DNA from: CALMJB01 sp963977945
GTDB taxonomy: Bacteria; Actinomycetota; Actinomycetes; Nanopelagicales; Nanopelagicaceae
Assembly (NCBI GenBank): GCA_963977945.1
Contig: CAXBQO010000028.1
Coordinates: forward strand, 1-11,141
DNA length: 11,141 nt
Direction: 5' to 3'
Part shown: in pieces, positions 1 through 6,743 of the stretch
How the letters are laid out: the number at the start of each line of letters is the position of its first letter
Position numbering within the stretch: the first letter of the stretch is position 1
Translations under genes and position numbers: made by a program
The notes under the pieces: model-generated
Databases searched by the model: none
What the model saw: the letters and a program-made list of their open reading frames with translations, nothing else
What the model was told of the DNA's origin: nothing

Positions 1-174
1 AGTAACCCCATCTGCATTTTTAGTTTTGGTTGACATCTGCCCCAATGTGGCAATTGGAGCTAAGAAAAATACTGCCAAGTACAGCAAACCTGGCGCTAAT
101 AACAAATATGGGAAAAGTGATTTTCGATTTGCTGGTGATTTAAATTTGGTGGCGGTGGTTCTAAAAATTGCCAA
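1..174 (-). CDS. potB: Polyamine-type ABC transporter permease, N-terminal part (runs off the left edge)
   Basis: This is the first 58 codons of a permease that would sit with PotA and PotD in the cytoplasmic membrane. The reading frame is open to the window edge. A basic N-terminal stretch (residues about 10-19, with several Lys/Arg) is followed by one strongly hydrophobic segment (about 20-41) containing the LLLAPGLLYL-type start common in PotB/PotH-like permeases. A short polar loop follows. The start is a TTG at 174-172. It is chosen because GGAG lies at 187-184 with a 9-nt gap, no ATG is available there, and the start falls 4 nt after the potA stop. The GGAG lies inside the 3' end of potA, so translation is probably coupled. 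The EAA loop and the other membrane segments are outside the window, so the potB name rests on gene order plus this N-terminus. Confidence 0.8.
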   Translation of the reverse strand, partial: MAIFRTTATKFKSPANRKSLFPYLLLAPGLLYLAVFFLAPIATLGQMSTKTKNADGVT

Positions 175-178
175 CTCT

Positions 179-1300
179 TTATGCTCCAGCCTTTACATTT
201 TCACTGCCATCTAACGCGAATGTGAAAACTGGTTCCCATGACAATGTAACCGCTTCCCCTTTTCGCAGCATTGGTTCGTTGTCATCATTTTGTTCAAACA
301 CCATAAGTTCTTGACCCCAAGGCATTTCCACTTGATACTGAGTTGAAACTCCGGTGTATGAAACATCAGAAACTTTGCCGCCCGTTAAAACATTTCCGGA
401 AACATTTTTGCCACTCGGTGCGATTCGGAATTTCTCTGGCCGCACCCCGACTAATACCGATTTATTGCCGGTATTGATTTTATTTTTTGGAATCGCCACT
501 TTATTACCTTTTATGGTTACGACCGCATTGTCGCCATCGCTTCCTTCAACTTCTCCGGCGATTAAATTAGATTGACCTAAGAAGTTAGCGACATAAGCAC
601 TCTTTGGTGAGTCATAAAGATCTTCGGGTGAACCCATTTGCTCGATTTTGCCTTTGTTCATCACCGCAATGGTGTCGGCCATAGTCATTGCTTCTTCTTG
701 ATCGTGAGTTACGTGAACGAAAGTTATTCCGATTTCAGTTTGAATCCACTTTAATTCAATCTGCATTTGGCGGCGAAGTTTTAGATCAAGTGCGCCTAAT
801 GGTTCATCTAGCAGCAAAAGTGCCGGGCGATTAACAATTGCGCGCGCAACTGCAATACGTTGTTGCTGGCCACCAGATAACTGATTTGGTTTTCGATCAG
901 CAAGTTGTGGCAGTTCAACTAATTCCAAAACTTTTTTAACTTGTGCATCAACATCTTTAATTCCGCGCCGACGCAAGCCAAAGGCGATGTTTTCATAAAT
1001 CGTTAGATGCGGAAACAGCGCATAATTTTGAAAAACGGTATTTACTGGACGGTCATATGGTTTGGCGTAAGTTATATCTTTGTTGCCAATTGAAATTTTT
1101 CCATTTGTCGGCTCTTCTAACCCCGCGATCATTCGCAGTGTTGTAGTTTTGCCACAACCTGATGGACCTAAAAGTGCGAAAAATTTTCCTTGCGGAATAG
1201 TTAAATTTAAATTATCTACTGCAACAAAATCACCAAATGATTTAGTTAAGTTTGAAAGAACTACATCACCTTGTGCCGAGGTGGAAGCATCTTTTGCCAT
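179..1300 (-). CDS. potA: Spermidine/putrescine-type ABC transporter ATP-binding protein
   Basis: This cytoplasmic ATPase powers import by the transporter whose binding protein (potD) lies upstream and whose permease (potB) lies downstream. The 373 residues match the usual PotA length. Visible in order: Walker A GPSGCGKT (45-52), Q-loop Gln91, signature LSGGQ (141-145), Walker B LLLLDEP (161-167) and switch His199. A C-terminal TOBE-like regulatory domain begins with the GVRPEKFRI motif (285-293) and continues to about 363. All catalytic residues are intact. The ATG at 1300 has no clear Shine-Dalgarno sequence; it lies 33 nt after the potD stop, and that gap carries a 10-bp direct repeat. Substrate specificity cannot be read from an ATPase alone: related CUT1-type transporters for iron, thiamine or sugars look similar. 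The polyamine assignment leans on PotD and on the neighbouring aminobutyraldehyde dehydrogenase. Confidence 0.9.
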   Translation of the reverse strand: MAKDASTSAQGDVVLSNLTKSFGDFVAVDNLNLTIPQGKFFALLGPSGCGKTTTLRMIAGLEEPTNGKISIGNKDITYAKPYDRPVNTVFQNYALFPHLTIYENIAFGLRRRGIKDVDAQVKKVLELVELPQLADRKPNQLSGGQQQRIAVARAIVNRPALLLLDEPLGALDLKLRRQMQIELKWIQTEIGITFVHVTHDQEEAMTMADTIAVMNKGKIEQMGSPEDLYDSPKSAYVANFLGQSNLIAGEVEGSDGDNAVVTIKGNKVAIPKNKINTGNKSVLVGVRPEKFRIAPSGKNVSGNVLTGGKVSDVSYTGVSTQYQVEMPWGQELMVFEQNDDNEPMLRKGEAVTLSWEPVFTFALDGSENVKAGA

Positions 1301-1303
1301 AAA

Positions 1304-1336
1304 CGCGAACTTAGGAATTCAGTAAGCGCGAACTTA
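1304..1336. repeat. 10-bp direct repeat in the potD-potA junction
   Basis: CGCGAACTTA occurs at 1304-1313 and again at 1327-1336, 23 bp apart. The right copy contains the potD stop codon; the left copy ends 3 nt before the potA start. On the coding strand each copy reads TAAGTTCGCG. It looks like a small local duplication; no function is evident. Confidence 0.7.
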
Positions 1337-2524
1337 TGCGTTACCAGCCGCAGCTTGAAATGCAGTTTCAAAACTGGTTTGTTCTGCATCTGTTAGCGGA
1401 CGGAAAATCTTCAAACGGTCTAAGGTCGCTTGCGTTGGGAAAATAAATTCGCTGTTTTGCAATTTAGCATCAACTTTAGCCATTGCCTCTTGCGCACCAA
1501 CTACTGGGCATACGTAATTTACATAAGCCGCAACTTTGGCAGCAATTTCTGGGTCGTAGTAATAGTTAACTAACTTAGATGCATCAACCGCTTTAGTTGA
1601 AGTACTTGGCACCATGAAGTTATCGCCCGAAATTGTTCCGCCAGATTCTGGAATCGCAAAATCAAATTTGCCATTGTTTTCAATTGCCAACTGGAATAAG
1701 TCGCCCGACCATCCAATAACTGCAATAGCATCACCAGAAATTAAATCTTCCTTGTAATCGTTACCTTTAACTTGGCGAATATATCCATCGCTAATTTTCT
1801 TTTTTAGAAAATCAACAGCGTTCATAAATTTATCGCTGGAAAATGGTTTTGAAATATCGACACCTTGATACGACATGATGATTCCGATGGTGTCGCGCAT
1901 CTCTGATAAAACTTCAATCTTGCCTTTGTTTTTTGGCGAGAAAAGTTGATCCATCGATTTGATTCCGCCTGGAACTTTCTCTTTATTCCAACCAAACCCA
2001 GCCATAACTCCCTGCCATGTCATGGTTTGAGAACGAGTTGGATCATAAGCGGGTGAAGCTAAAGTTTTTAATAGATTCTTTTTATTTGTAAGGCTGGCTT
2101 CATCTAAAGGTTGGGTATAACCAAGTGTTACCCACTTTGCCGCCATCCAATCGGTTAATGTGACAAGGTCATAACCAATATCTTTTTTAAGAGCTAATTG
2201 ATCCTTAACTTTGCCAAAAAATTCTGCGTTGTCATTGATATCTTCTTTATAACTAACTTTGATTCCAGTTTGAGATTGGAAATCTTCTAAAGTGGGATAT
2301 TTTTTAGTATTTGAGTCGTAATCTAAATATAAAGTCCAGTTCGCCCATCGAAGGGTGTCTGCTGTTGCTTTGGTTGAACCGCCACTACTACACGCACTTA
2401 GCGCCGCTGCTGCTCCGATTCCCCCGACACCTGCTAATACAGATCTACGAGAGATAGATTTTTTAACAAACTTTTTAACTTCATCTGGAATTGAATTGTC
2501 GGCAGCGAATTTCTGGCTGTTCAT
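1334..2524 (-). CDS. potD: Polyamine ABC transporter substrate-binding lipoprotein with Tat-type signal (PotD/PotF-like)
   Basis: This extracytoplasmic solute-binding protein would deliver polyamine (putrescine or spermidine) to PotABC. The 396-residue protein has a cytoplasmic-side extension of about 24 residues, then a twin-arginine motif SRRSVL (25-30), a small-residue hydrophobic stretch, and a lipobox LSAC with the acylated Cys at 45. This makes it a probable Tat-exported lipoprotein. The mature part starts with a polar Ser/Gly/Thr linker and an LRWANW strand (about 58-63), as in the PotD/PotF (SBP_bac_8) fold. The ATG at 2524 is preceded by GGTGAT directly abutting it, which matches the 3' part of the anti-Shine-Dalgarno pairing region. 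It is first in its transcription unit (potD-potA-potB), with a candidate promoter and a repeat block upstream. The exact ligand is inferred from gene context. Confidence 0.88.
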   Translation of the reverse strand: MNSQKFAADNSIPDEVKKFVKKSISRRSVLAGVGGIGAAAALSACSSGGSTKATADTLRWANWTLYLDYDSNTKKYPTLEDFQSQTGIKVSYKEDINDNAEFFGKVKDQLALKKDIGYDLVTLTDWMAAKWVTLGYTQPLDEASLTNKKNLLKTLASPAYDPTRSQTMTWQGVMAGFGWNKEKVPGGIKSMDQLFSPKNKGKIEVLSEMRDTIGIIMSYQGVDISKPFSSDKFMNAVDFLKKKISDGYIRQVKGNDYKEDLISGDAIAVIGWSGDLFQLAIENNGKFDFAIPESGGTISGDNFMVPSTSTKAVDASKLVNYYYDPEIAAKVAAYVNYVCPVVGAQEAMAKVDAKLQNSEFIFPTQATLDRLKIFRPLTDAEQTSFETAFQAAAGNA

Positions 2525-2542
2525 ATCACCACTTTCTAATTA

Positions 2543-2560
2543 TCGAAGTCAGCGCTTCGA
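2543..2560 (-). other. Small hairpin in the potD 5' UTR
   Basis: TCGAAG (2543-2548) and CTTCGA (2555-2560) form a perfect 6-bp stem with a 6-nt loop. In the potD transcript it ends 18 nt before the start codon, next to the weak ribosome binding site. It could affect translation initiation; this is inference from position only. Confidence 0.45.
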
Positions 2561-2582
2561 GCTCGGTTAAATTTGTAATGCG

Positions 2583-2626
2583 CGAGGAAGTTGTGAGGCG
2601 GTTGCGAGGAAGTTGCGAGGAAGAGA
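2583..2626. repeat. Four tandem 11-bp repeats upstream of potD
   Basis: Four head-to-tail 11-bp units lie at 2583-2593, 2594-2604, 2605-2615 and 2616-2626. Units 1 and 3 are identical (CGAGGAAGTTG), unit 2 differs at two bases, and unit 4 differs in its last three. The period is close to one helical turn. The block lies just downstream of the predicted potD start point, so it would form the first part of the mRNA (CU-rich on the coding strand, CAACTTCCTCG). It is notably GC-richer than its surroundings. A regulator operator and an RNA element are both possible. Confidence 0.8.
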
Positions 2627-2631
2627 GCAAA

Positions 2632-2660
2632 ATCCTAGACCCGAGTTGGCCCTAGGTGAA
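2632..2660 (-). promoter_or_regulatory. Candidate sigma-70-type promoter for potD-potA-potB
   Basis: On the minus strand, TTCACC (2660-2655) and TAGGAT (2637-2632) are separated by exactly 17 bp and match the -35 and -10 consensus at four of six bases each. The predicted transcript starts near 2625, giving a UTR of about 100 nt. It lies in the only sizeable gap (188 nt) between the aldehyde dehydrogenase and potD. Confidence 0.5.
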
Positions 2661-2687
2661 CCATTTTCAGAAAGAAATTTCTATGGT
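2660..2687. repeat. Bulged inverted repeat between the dehydrogenase and potD
   Basis: ACCAT (2660-2664) pairs with ATGGT (2683-2687), and AGAAA (2669-2673) with TTTCT (2678-2682). A 4-nt bulge on one side and a 4-nt loop give a 10-bp interrupted stem immediately upstream of the potD -35 box. It has no following T-run in the minus direction, so it is not a standard terminator; it may be an operator or chance. Confidence 0.35.
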
Positions 2688-2712
2688 GCTGGCTTAGCTA
2701 AAAATCAAAAAA

Positions 2713-4140
2713 TTAGGCGTTTAGGTTGCTCATAACGTGCTTAACGCGGGTGTAATCCTCAAAGCCATACTGTGAAAGATCTTTGCCAACGCCAGAATGC
2801 TTAAAGCCGCCGTGTGGCATTTCAGCCACAAGCGGAATATGGGTATTGATCCAGACACATCCAAAATCAAATGCCTTAGCCATTCGCATCGCTCGACCAT
2901 GGTCTTTAGTCCATACCGAAGATGCCAAACCATATTCGACCCCATTTGCCATTTCGATTGCTTGCGCTTCATCTTGAAACTTCTGCACCGTAATAACTGG
3001 GCCAAATATTTCACTCTGAATCATTTCATCATCTTGTTTTAAATCTGCCACCACAGTTGGTGCGAAAAAGAAACCTGGTCGTTCAATTTGTTTTCCGCCA
3101 GCAACTACTCGAGCATGAGCGGGTTTTCGTTCAAAGAAACCTTTTAATCTAGATAATTGATTTGCATTATTTACTGGGCCAACAATTACCTCTTCATTTG
3201 GTAATCCAACAGCAATTTTTTCACTGGCTTGTTCTGCTAGTAATTTAACAAAATCTTCATACGCGCCAGCTTCAACCATTACTCGAGTGGCAGCGGTGCA
3301 ATCTTGTCCGGCGTTAAAAAATCCGGCTAGTGCAATTGCTTCAGCAGCTGCTTGTAAATTGGCATCATCAAATACAACTACTGGTGCTTTTCCCCCTAGT
3401 TCTAAGTGAACTTTCTTTAAATCATTTGCGGCAGATTTAGCGACTTCGATTCCGGCTCTTACTGATCCGGTAATTGAAACTAGCGCCGGAGTTTTATGTT
3501 CTACTAATAATCTGCCGGTATCGCGATCACCGCAAACCACATTGATTACTCCGGCTGGTAAAAATTCACTCATAATTTCTGCCATAAACAATGTCGACGC
3601 TGGAGTGGTGTCACTTGGTTTTAAAACCACAGTATTTCCAGCAGCAATTGCTGGCGCCCATTTCCAAACCGCCATCATCATTGGGTAATTCCACGGAGTC
3701 ACTTGTGCGCATACACCCAAAGGTTCGCGTCTAATAAAACTAGTCATGCCTTTCATATATTCACCAGCCGAACGTCCTTCAAGATTGCGAGCGGCTCCGG
3801 CGAAAAATCTAATTTGATCTAACATCGGCGGAATTTCTTCACTCTTAGTTAAACCAATTGGTTTGCCACAATTTTCTACTTCGATTGCAATTAATTGATC
3901 TGCTTTTGCTTCTAACGCATCTGCAATTTTCAAAAGCGCGCGTTGTCTCTCACTTGGTGTTGAGTCGCGCCAAATTACAAATGCATCAGCGGCAGATTTC
4001 ATCGCAAGATTTACATCATCAAGGTTTGAAACTGGTGCGGTTGCAAAAACTTTTCCAGTTGCTGGGTTAATTAATTCGCTGGTCTTACCCGATTTTGATG
4101 CAACAAATTTTCCGTTAATAAAGTTTTGCAGCGTTTTCAT
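2713..4140 (-). CDS. Gamma-aminobutyraldehyde dehydrogenase (PatD-like aldehyde dehydrogenase)
   Basis: This cytoplasmic NAD(P)-dependent enzyme should oxidise 4-aminobutanal, from putrescine breakdown, to GABA. Its 475 residues are a full-length aldehyde dehydrogenase. Active-site features are all present: PWNYP with Asn151, VVLKPS with Lys174, the SITGS cofactor turn (222-226), Glu247 in HLELGGK, and nucleophile Cys281 in GQDCTAA. Blocks such as RREPLGV, WNYPMMMAVWKWAP, ELGGKAPVVVFDDA and the EDYTRVKHVM end recall E. coli PatD (YdcW) more than betaine-aldehyde enzymes. The ATG at 4140 follows AGGAG (4154-4150) with a 9-nt gap; that ribosome binding site lies in the last codons of rlmN, only 3 nt separating the genes. 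The polyamine importer next door supports the role. A different omega-amino-aldehyde as main substrate remains possible. Confidence 0.88.
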   Translation of the reverse strand: MKTLQNFINGKFVASKSGKTSELINPATGKVFATAPVSNLDDVNLAMKSAADAFVIWRDSTPSERQRALLKIADALEAKADQLIAIEVENCGKPIGLTKSEEIPPMLDQIRFFAGAARNLEGRSAGEYMKGMTSFIRREPLGVCAQVTPWNYPMMMAVWKWAPAIAAGNTVVLKPSDTTPASTLFMAEIMSEFLPAGVINVVCGDRDTGRLLVEHKTPALVSITGSVRAGIEVAKSAANDLKKVHLELGGKAPVVVFDDANLQAAAEAIALAGFFNAGQDCTAATRVMVEAGAYEDFVKLLAEQASEKIAVGLPNEEVIVGPVNNANQLSRLKGFFERKPAHARVVAGGKQIERPGFFFAPTVVADLKQDDEMIQSEIFGPVITVQKFQDEAQAIEMANGVEYGLASSVWTKDHGRAMRMAKAFDFGCVWINTHIPLVAEMPHGGFKHSGVGKDLSQYGFEDYTRVKHVMSNLNA

Positions 4141-4143
4141 TTT

Positions 4144-5232
4144 TCATTTCTCCTGAGCAGAGATTACTTCGGATGCTGCCAATTGACCACAGGCACCATC
4201 AATTTCGCGACCTCTGGTATCTCGCACCGTTACCGCAACCCCATAACCTTCTAAGGTTTTAACAAATGTTCTTTCATCTTCTGGTCTTGACGCGGTCCAC
4301 TTAGAACCTGGTGTGGGATTTAAAGGAATCAAATTAACGTGCGCATTCTTATTTTTTAAAAGTTTGCCTAATAAATCTGCCCGCCACTCTTGATCATTGA
4401 TGTCTCGAATTAATGCGTATTCAATTGAATAACGTCGACCAGTTGCCATTTCATATTTATCAGCTGCTTGCAATACCTCTTTTACTTTCCAACGTAAATT
4501 AATTGGCACCAATGTGTCTCGTAATTCATCATCTGGCGTGTGTAGTGAAATGGCAAGTGTGACCGGAATTTTTTCAGTGATTAATCTTTCGATTCCATTC
4601 ACCATTCCAACTGTCGACAGAGTTACAGATCTGGCACTGATTCCTAATCCATCAGGTTGGGGCGAAGTTATATTTCTAATTGTTTGCATCACCGCTTCGT
4701 AATTAGCAAGTGGCTCTCCCATTCCCATAAACACCACATTTGATAATCGAGTACTGCCGCCAGGTAACTCACCTTTAAATGCTGAAGCTGCTGCCGCCAC
4801 AACTTGCGCGGTAATTTCGGCGGCAGAAAGGTTTCGAGTTAATCCGCCTTGCCCGGTGGCACAAAATGGACAACCCATTCCGCAACCTGCCTGCGATGAA
4901 ATGCAGACTGTGGTGCGATCTGGATATTTCATCAACACGCTTTCAACTAAAACGCCATCGTGTAATCGCCACAAATCTTTACGAGTTGTTCCGTTGTCGC
5001 ATTCAATTGAGCGAACTTTGGTTAAAAGTTTTGGCAGTAATTCTGCCGATAGTTGAGCGCGTAATTCTTTTGGAATATCACTCCAGGAATCGGCATCTTC
5101 GTTGAAATGTTCAAAATAGTGAGTTGCAATTTGATTTGCGCGAAAGCCCGGTAAACCTAACTCTTGTGTGTGCGATTTACGTTGTGCTGGAGTTAAATCG
5201 GCCAGATGAAGTGGAGGTTTACTCCGACTCAT
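4144..5232 (-). CDS. rlmN: 23S rRNA (adenine-2503-C2)-methyltransferase / tRNA A37 methyltransferase
   Basis: This radical-SAM enzyme C2-methylates A2503 in the peptidyl-transferase centre of 23S rRNA; in some bacteria it also acts on tRNA A37. The 362 residues are of normal length. The iron-sulfur cluster motif CGMGCPFC gives Cys117, Cys121 and Cys124. GEP (172-174) is the SAM-binding motif. The C-terminal GACGQL supplies the methyl-carrying Cys348, as in RlmN and Cfr. The N-terminal accessory domain (about 1-75) is also present. The ATG at 5232 overlaps the cdsA stop as ATGA and has no Shine-Dalgarno sequence of its own, so translation should be coupled to cdsA. Cfr is unlikely because the gene sits in the conserved frr-cdsA-rlmN order. 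Confidence 0.96.
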   Translation of the reverse strand: MSRSKPPLHLADLTPAQRKSHTQELGLPGFRANQIATHYFEHFNEDADSWSDIPKELRAQLSAELLPKLLTKVRSIECDNGTTRKDLWRLHDGVLVESVLMKYPDRTTVCISSQAGCGMGCPFCATGQGGLTRNLSAAEITAQVVAAAASAFKGELPGGSTRLSNVVFMGMGEPLANYEAVMQTIRNITSPQPDGLGISARSVTLSTVGMVNGIERLITEKIPVTLAISLHTPDDELRDTLVPINLRWKVKEVLQAADKYEMATGRRYSIEYALIRDINDQEWRADLLGKLLKNKNAHVNLIPLNPTPGSKWTASRPEDERTFVKTLEGYGVAVTVRDTRGREIDGACGQLAASEVISAQEK

Positions 5233-6074
5233 AAGTACTTATTAATTAGTTCGAGGGCAAACCAAACAGTTGGCGCCACAAACAAAACTGAATCAATTCG
5301 ATCAAGCATTCCACCATGACCAGGTAAAAAATTACTCATATCTTTAATTGTTAAATCACGTTTCATTGCGCTCTCGATTAAGTCACCACAGGTAGCACTT
5401 ATAGTTGAAGCTGCGCCAAGCACTAAGCCCACCCAAACTGGTTGATGAAAAATATAAAACATCACAAGTGCGATACCAATTAGTTCTGCAGTTAATCCAC
5501 CAATCAAACCTTCCCAAGATTTTTTGGGGCTGATGTGCGGAGCTAATTTATGTTTTCCAAATAAAACTCCAAATAGATATGCAAAAGTGTCATTAAGTGC
5601 AACGCATAAAACCAGTAACAGAATGCGCTCTTGTGCCTGTTCGTGGTGAGCCACTAGCAAAATAAATCCGGCTAGGAACGGTAAATAGAAAGTGCCAAAT
5701 ACGGCAGCGGTAGCGCGTTTGATAAAACCAGTTGGTGAAATTATCAAAATAAAAACCAACAAAATTGGCACAATCATTCCGGTTGCAACCGATAAACCTT
5801 TTATGCCACCTTGCCAAGTTGCTGCCAACAATATTGTGGCAACTAATAACATCGCAAAGGTTGGAAGTTCTATTCCGCCGGCACGTAATGCATTAACTAA
5901 TTCGCGCATTGCCAGCAAGATTGCTGCCAAAATTAAAATCGCAAATGTGACTGGTGCAACGGTGATAGTTCCAAAAACTAACGCCAATAAAACTAACGAA
6001 ACGATGATTGATGGAATCAACTTTCGTCCGGCGCGGCGGTTAATCGCCTCGTTTAACGAATTTAAATCGGTCAT
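5229..6074 (-). CDS. cdsA: Phosphatidate cytidylyltransferase (CDP-diacylglycerol synthase)
   Basis: This integral membrane enzyme makes CDP-diacylglycerol from phosphatidate and CTP, the branch point to all phospholipids. The 281 residues hold many hydrophobic segments (from about residue 20 onwards, continuing to the C-terminus). The family signature S-x-x-K-R...K-D...P-G-H-G-G-x-x-D-R-x-D spans about 235-261 with every key residue present, and the SPKKSWEG motif is at 182-189. The first 19 residues are polar and cytoplasmic, which is usual for actinobacterial homologues. The ATG at 6074 follows GAGG (6085-6082), located in the last codons of frr, with a 7-nt gap; 2 nt separate the genes. 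It overlaps rlmN by 4 nt at its 3' end. Confidence 0.96.
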   Translation of the reverse strand: MTDLNSLNEAINRRAGRKLIPSIIVSLVLLALVFGTITVAPVTFAILILAAILLAMRELVNALRAGGIELPTFAMLLVATILLAATWQGGIKGLSVATGMIVPILLVFILIISPTGFIKRATAAVFGTFYLPFLAGFILLVAHHEQAQERILLLVLCVALNDTFAYLFGVLFGKHKLAPHISPKKSWEGLIGGLTAELIGIALVMFYIFHQPVWVGLVLGAASTISATCGDLIESAMKRDLTIKDMSNFLPGHGGMLDRIDSVLFVAPTVWFALELINKYL

Positions 6075-6076
6075 TA

Positions 6077-6640
6077 TTAGACCTCGAGTAGCTCTGCTTC
6101 CTTATGTTTTAACATCTCATCAATTTTGGCCACATGATCATGTGTAGTTTTCTCTAACTCTTTTTCAGCTCGAGTTAAATCATCTTTTCCGATCTTGCCA
6201 TCTTTTTCTAATTTTTCGAGGGTTTCTTTAGCGGTGCGACGAATTCCACGAATTGAAACACGTGAATCTTCGGCTTTTGCTTTTGCTACTTTAATAAATT
6301 CTTTACGACGCTCTTCAGTTAGTTGCGGAAAGTTAACTCTGATAACGACGCCGTCAGAACCAGGATTTACTCCTAAATCAGAATCGCGAATTGATTTTTC
6401 AATTGCTGCAATTGCCCCTTTGTCATAAGGAGTAATTAATGCCAAACGCGCTTCGGGAGTTTGTATCGAAGCTAATTGCGTAAGCGGAGTTCCGGTGCCG
6501 TAGTAATCGACAATTAATTTAGAAAACATTGACGGGTGCGCGCGACCGGTACGAACTGTTGCGAAATCTTCTTTGGCCGCCTCTACCGCTTTGTTCATCT
6601 TCGAGTTGGTATCGCTCAAAGTACTTTGTACATCAGCCAT
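6077..6640 (-). CDS. frr: Ribosome recycling factor
   Basis: With EF-G it splits the post-termination ribosome in the cytoplasm. The 187 residues agree with the standard length of about 185. Visible features are the N-terminal helix leading into RTGRAHP (30-36), the beta-rich domain II (about 30-105), NFPQLTEERR (103-112), the conserved VSIRGIRR block (128-135), and the long C-terminal helix of domain I. The ATG at 6640 has only a poor ribosome binding site (GAAAG, 11 nt away). An AT-rich hairpin lies 18 nt upstream. The gap to pyrH (103 nt) is the widest inside the rpsB-rlmN run, so a secondary promoter there is plausible. Confidence 0.97.
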   Translation of the reverse strand: MADVQSTLSDTNSKMNKAVEAAKEDFATVRTGRAHPSMFSKLIVDYYGTGTPLTQLASIQTPEARLALITPYDKGAIAAIEKSIRDSDLGVNPGSDGVVIRVNFPQLTEERRKEFIKVAKAKAEDSRVSIRGIRRTAKETLEKLEKDGKIGKDDLTRAEKELEKTTHDHVAKIDEMLKHKEAELLEV

Positions 6641-6657
6641 TTAGATTCACGCTTTCT

Positions 6658-6676
6658 AATCAATTTTTAATTGATT
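6658..6676. repeat. AT-rich inverted repeat upstream of frr
   Basis: AATCAATT (6658-6665) and AATTGATT (6669-6676) form a perfect 8-bp stem with a 3-nt loop, in the gap between pyrH and frr. There is no T-run after it on the minus strand, so it is not a good terminator. Its AT content makes it weak as RNA; an RNA-processing or protein-binding site is possible. Confidence 0.5.
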
Positions 6677-6697
6677 ATTGTTTTTAACACTAGTTTT

Positions 6698-6726
6698 ATC
6701 TTACTTGAAAAAAGTATTTGAAAAAA
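6698..6726 (-). promoter_or_regulatory. Possible internal -10 box and 13-bp-spaced repeat before frr
   Basis: On the minus strand TAAGAT (6703-6698) resembles a -10 box, but only T-rich sequence stands where a -35 box is expected. The plus strand shows TTGAAAAAA twice (6705-6713 and 6718-6726), 13 bp apart, which would lie in the spacer and -35 area. This is the only place in the pyrH-rlmN run with room for a promoter. Weak evidence. Confidence 0.25.
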
Positions 6727-6743
6727 TCTAAAAATCGCAAGAT

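Noticed and set aside
2700..2712. T-rich stretch after the dehydrogenase stop as an intrinsic terminator
   Set aside because: No GC-containing hairpin precedes the T-run; the stem that can be drawn is four A/T-rich pairs.
2730..3014. Second minus-strand frame inside the aldehyde dehydrogenase
   Set aside because: It is a frame-shadow of the intact dehydrogenase, with no family features.
5692..6147. 151-codon plus-strand open frame opposite cdsA and frr
   Set aside because: It is antisense to two clearly conserved genes, has low-complexity composition expected from the reverse complement of a membrane protein gene, and has no promoter or ribosome binding site.
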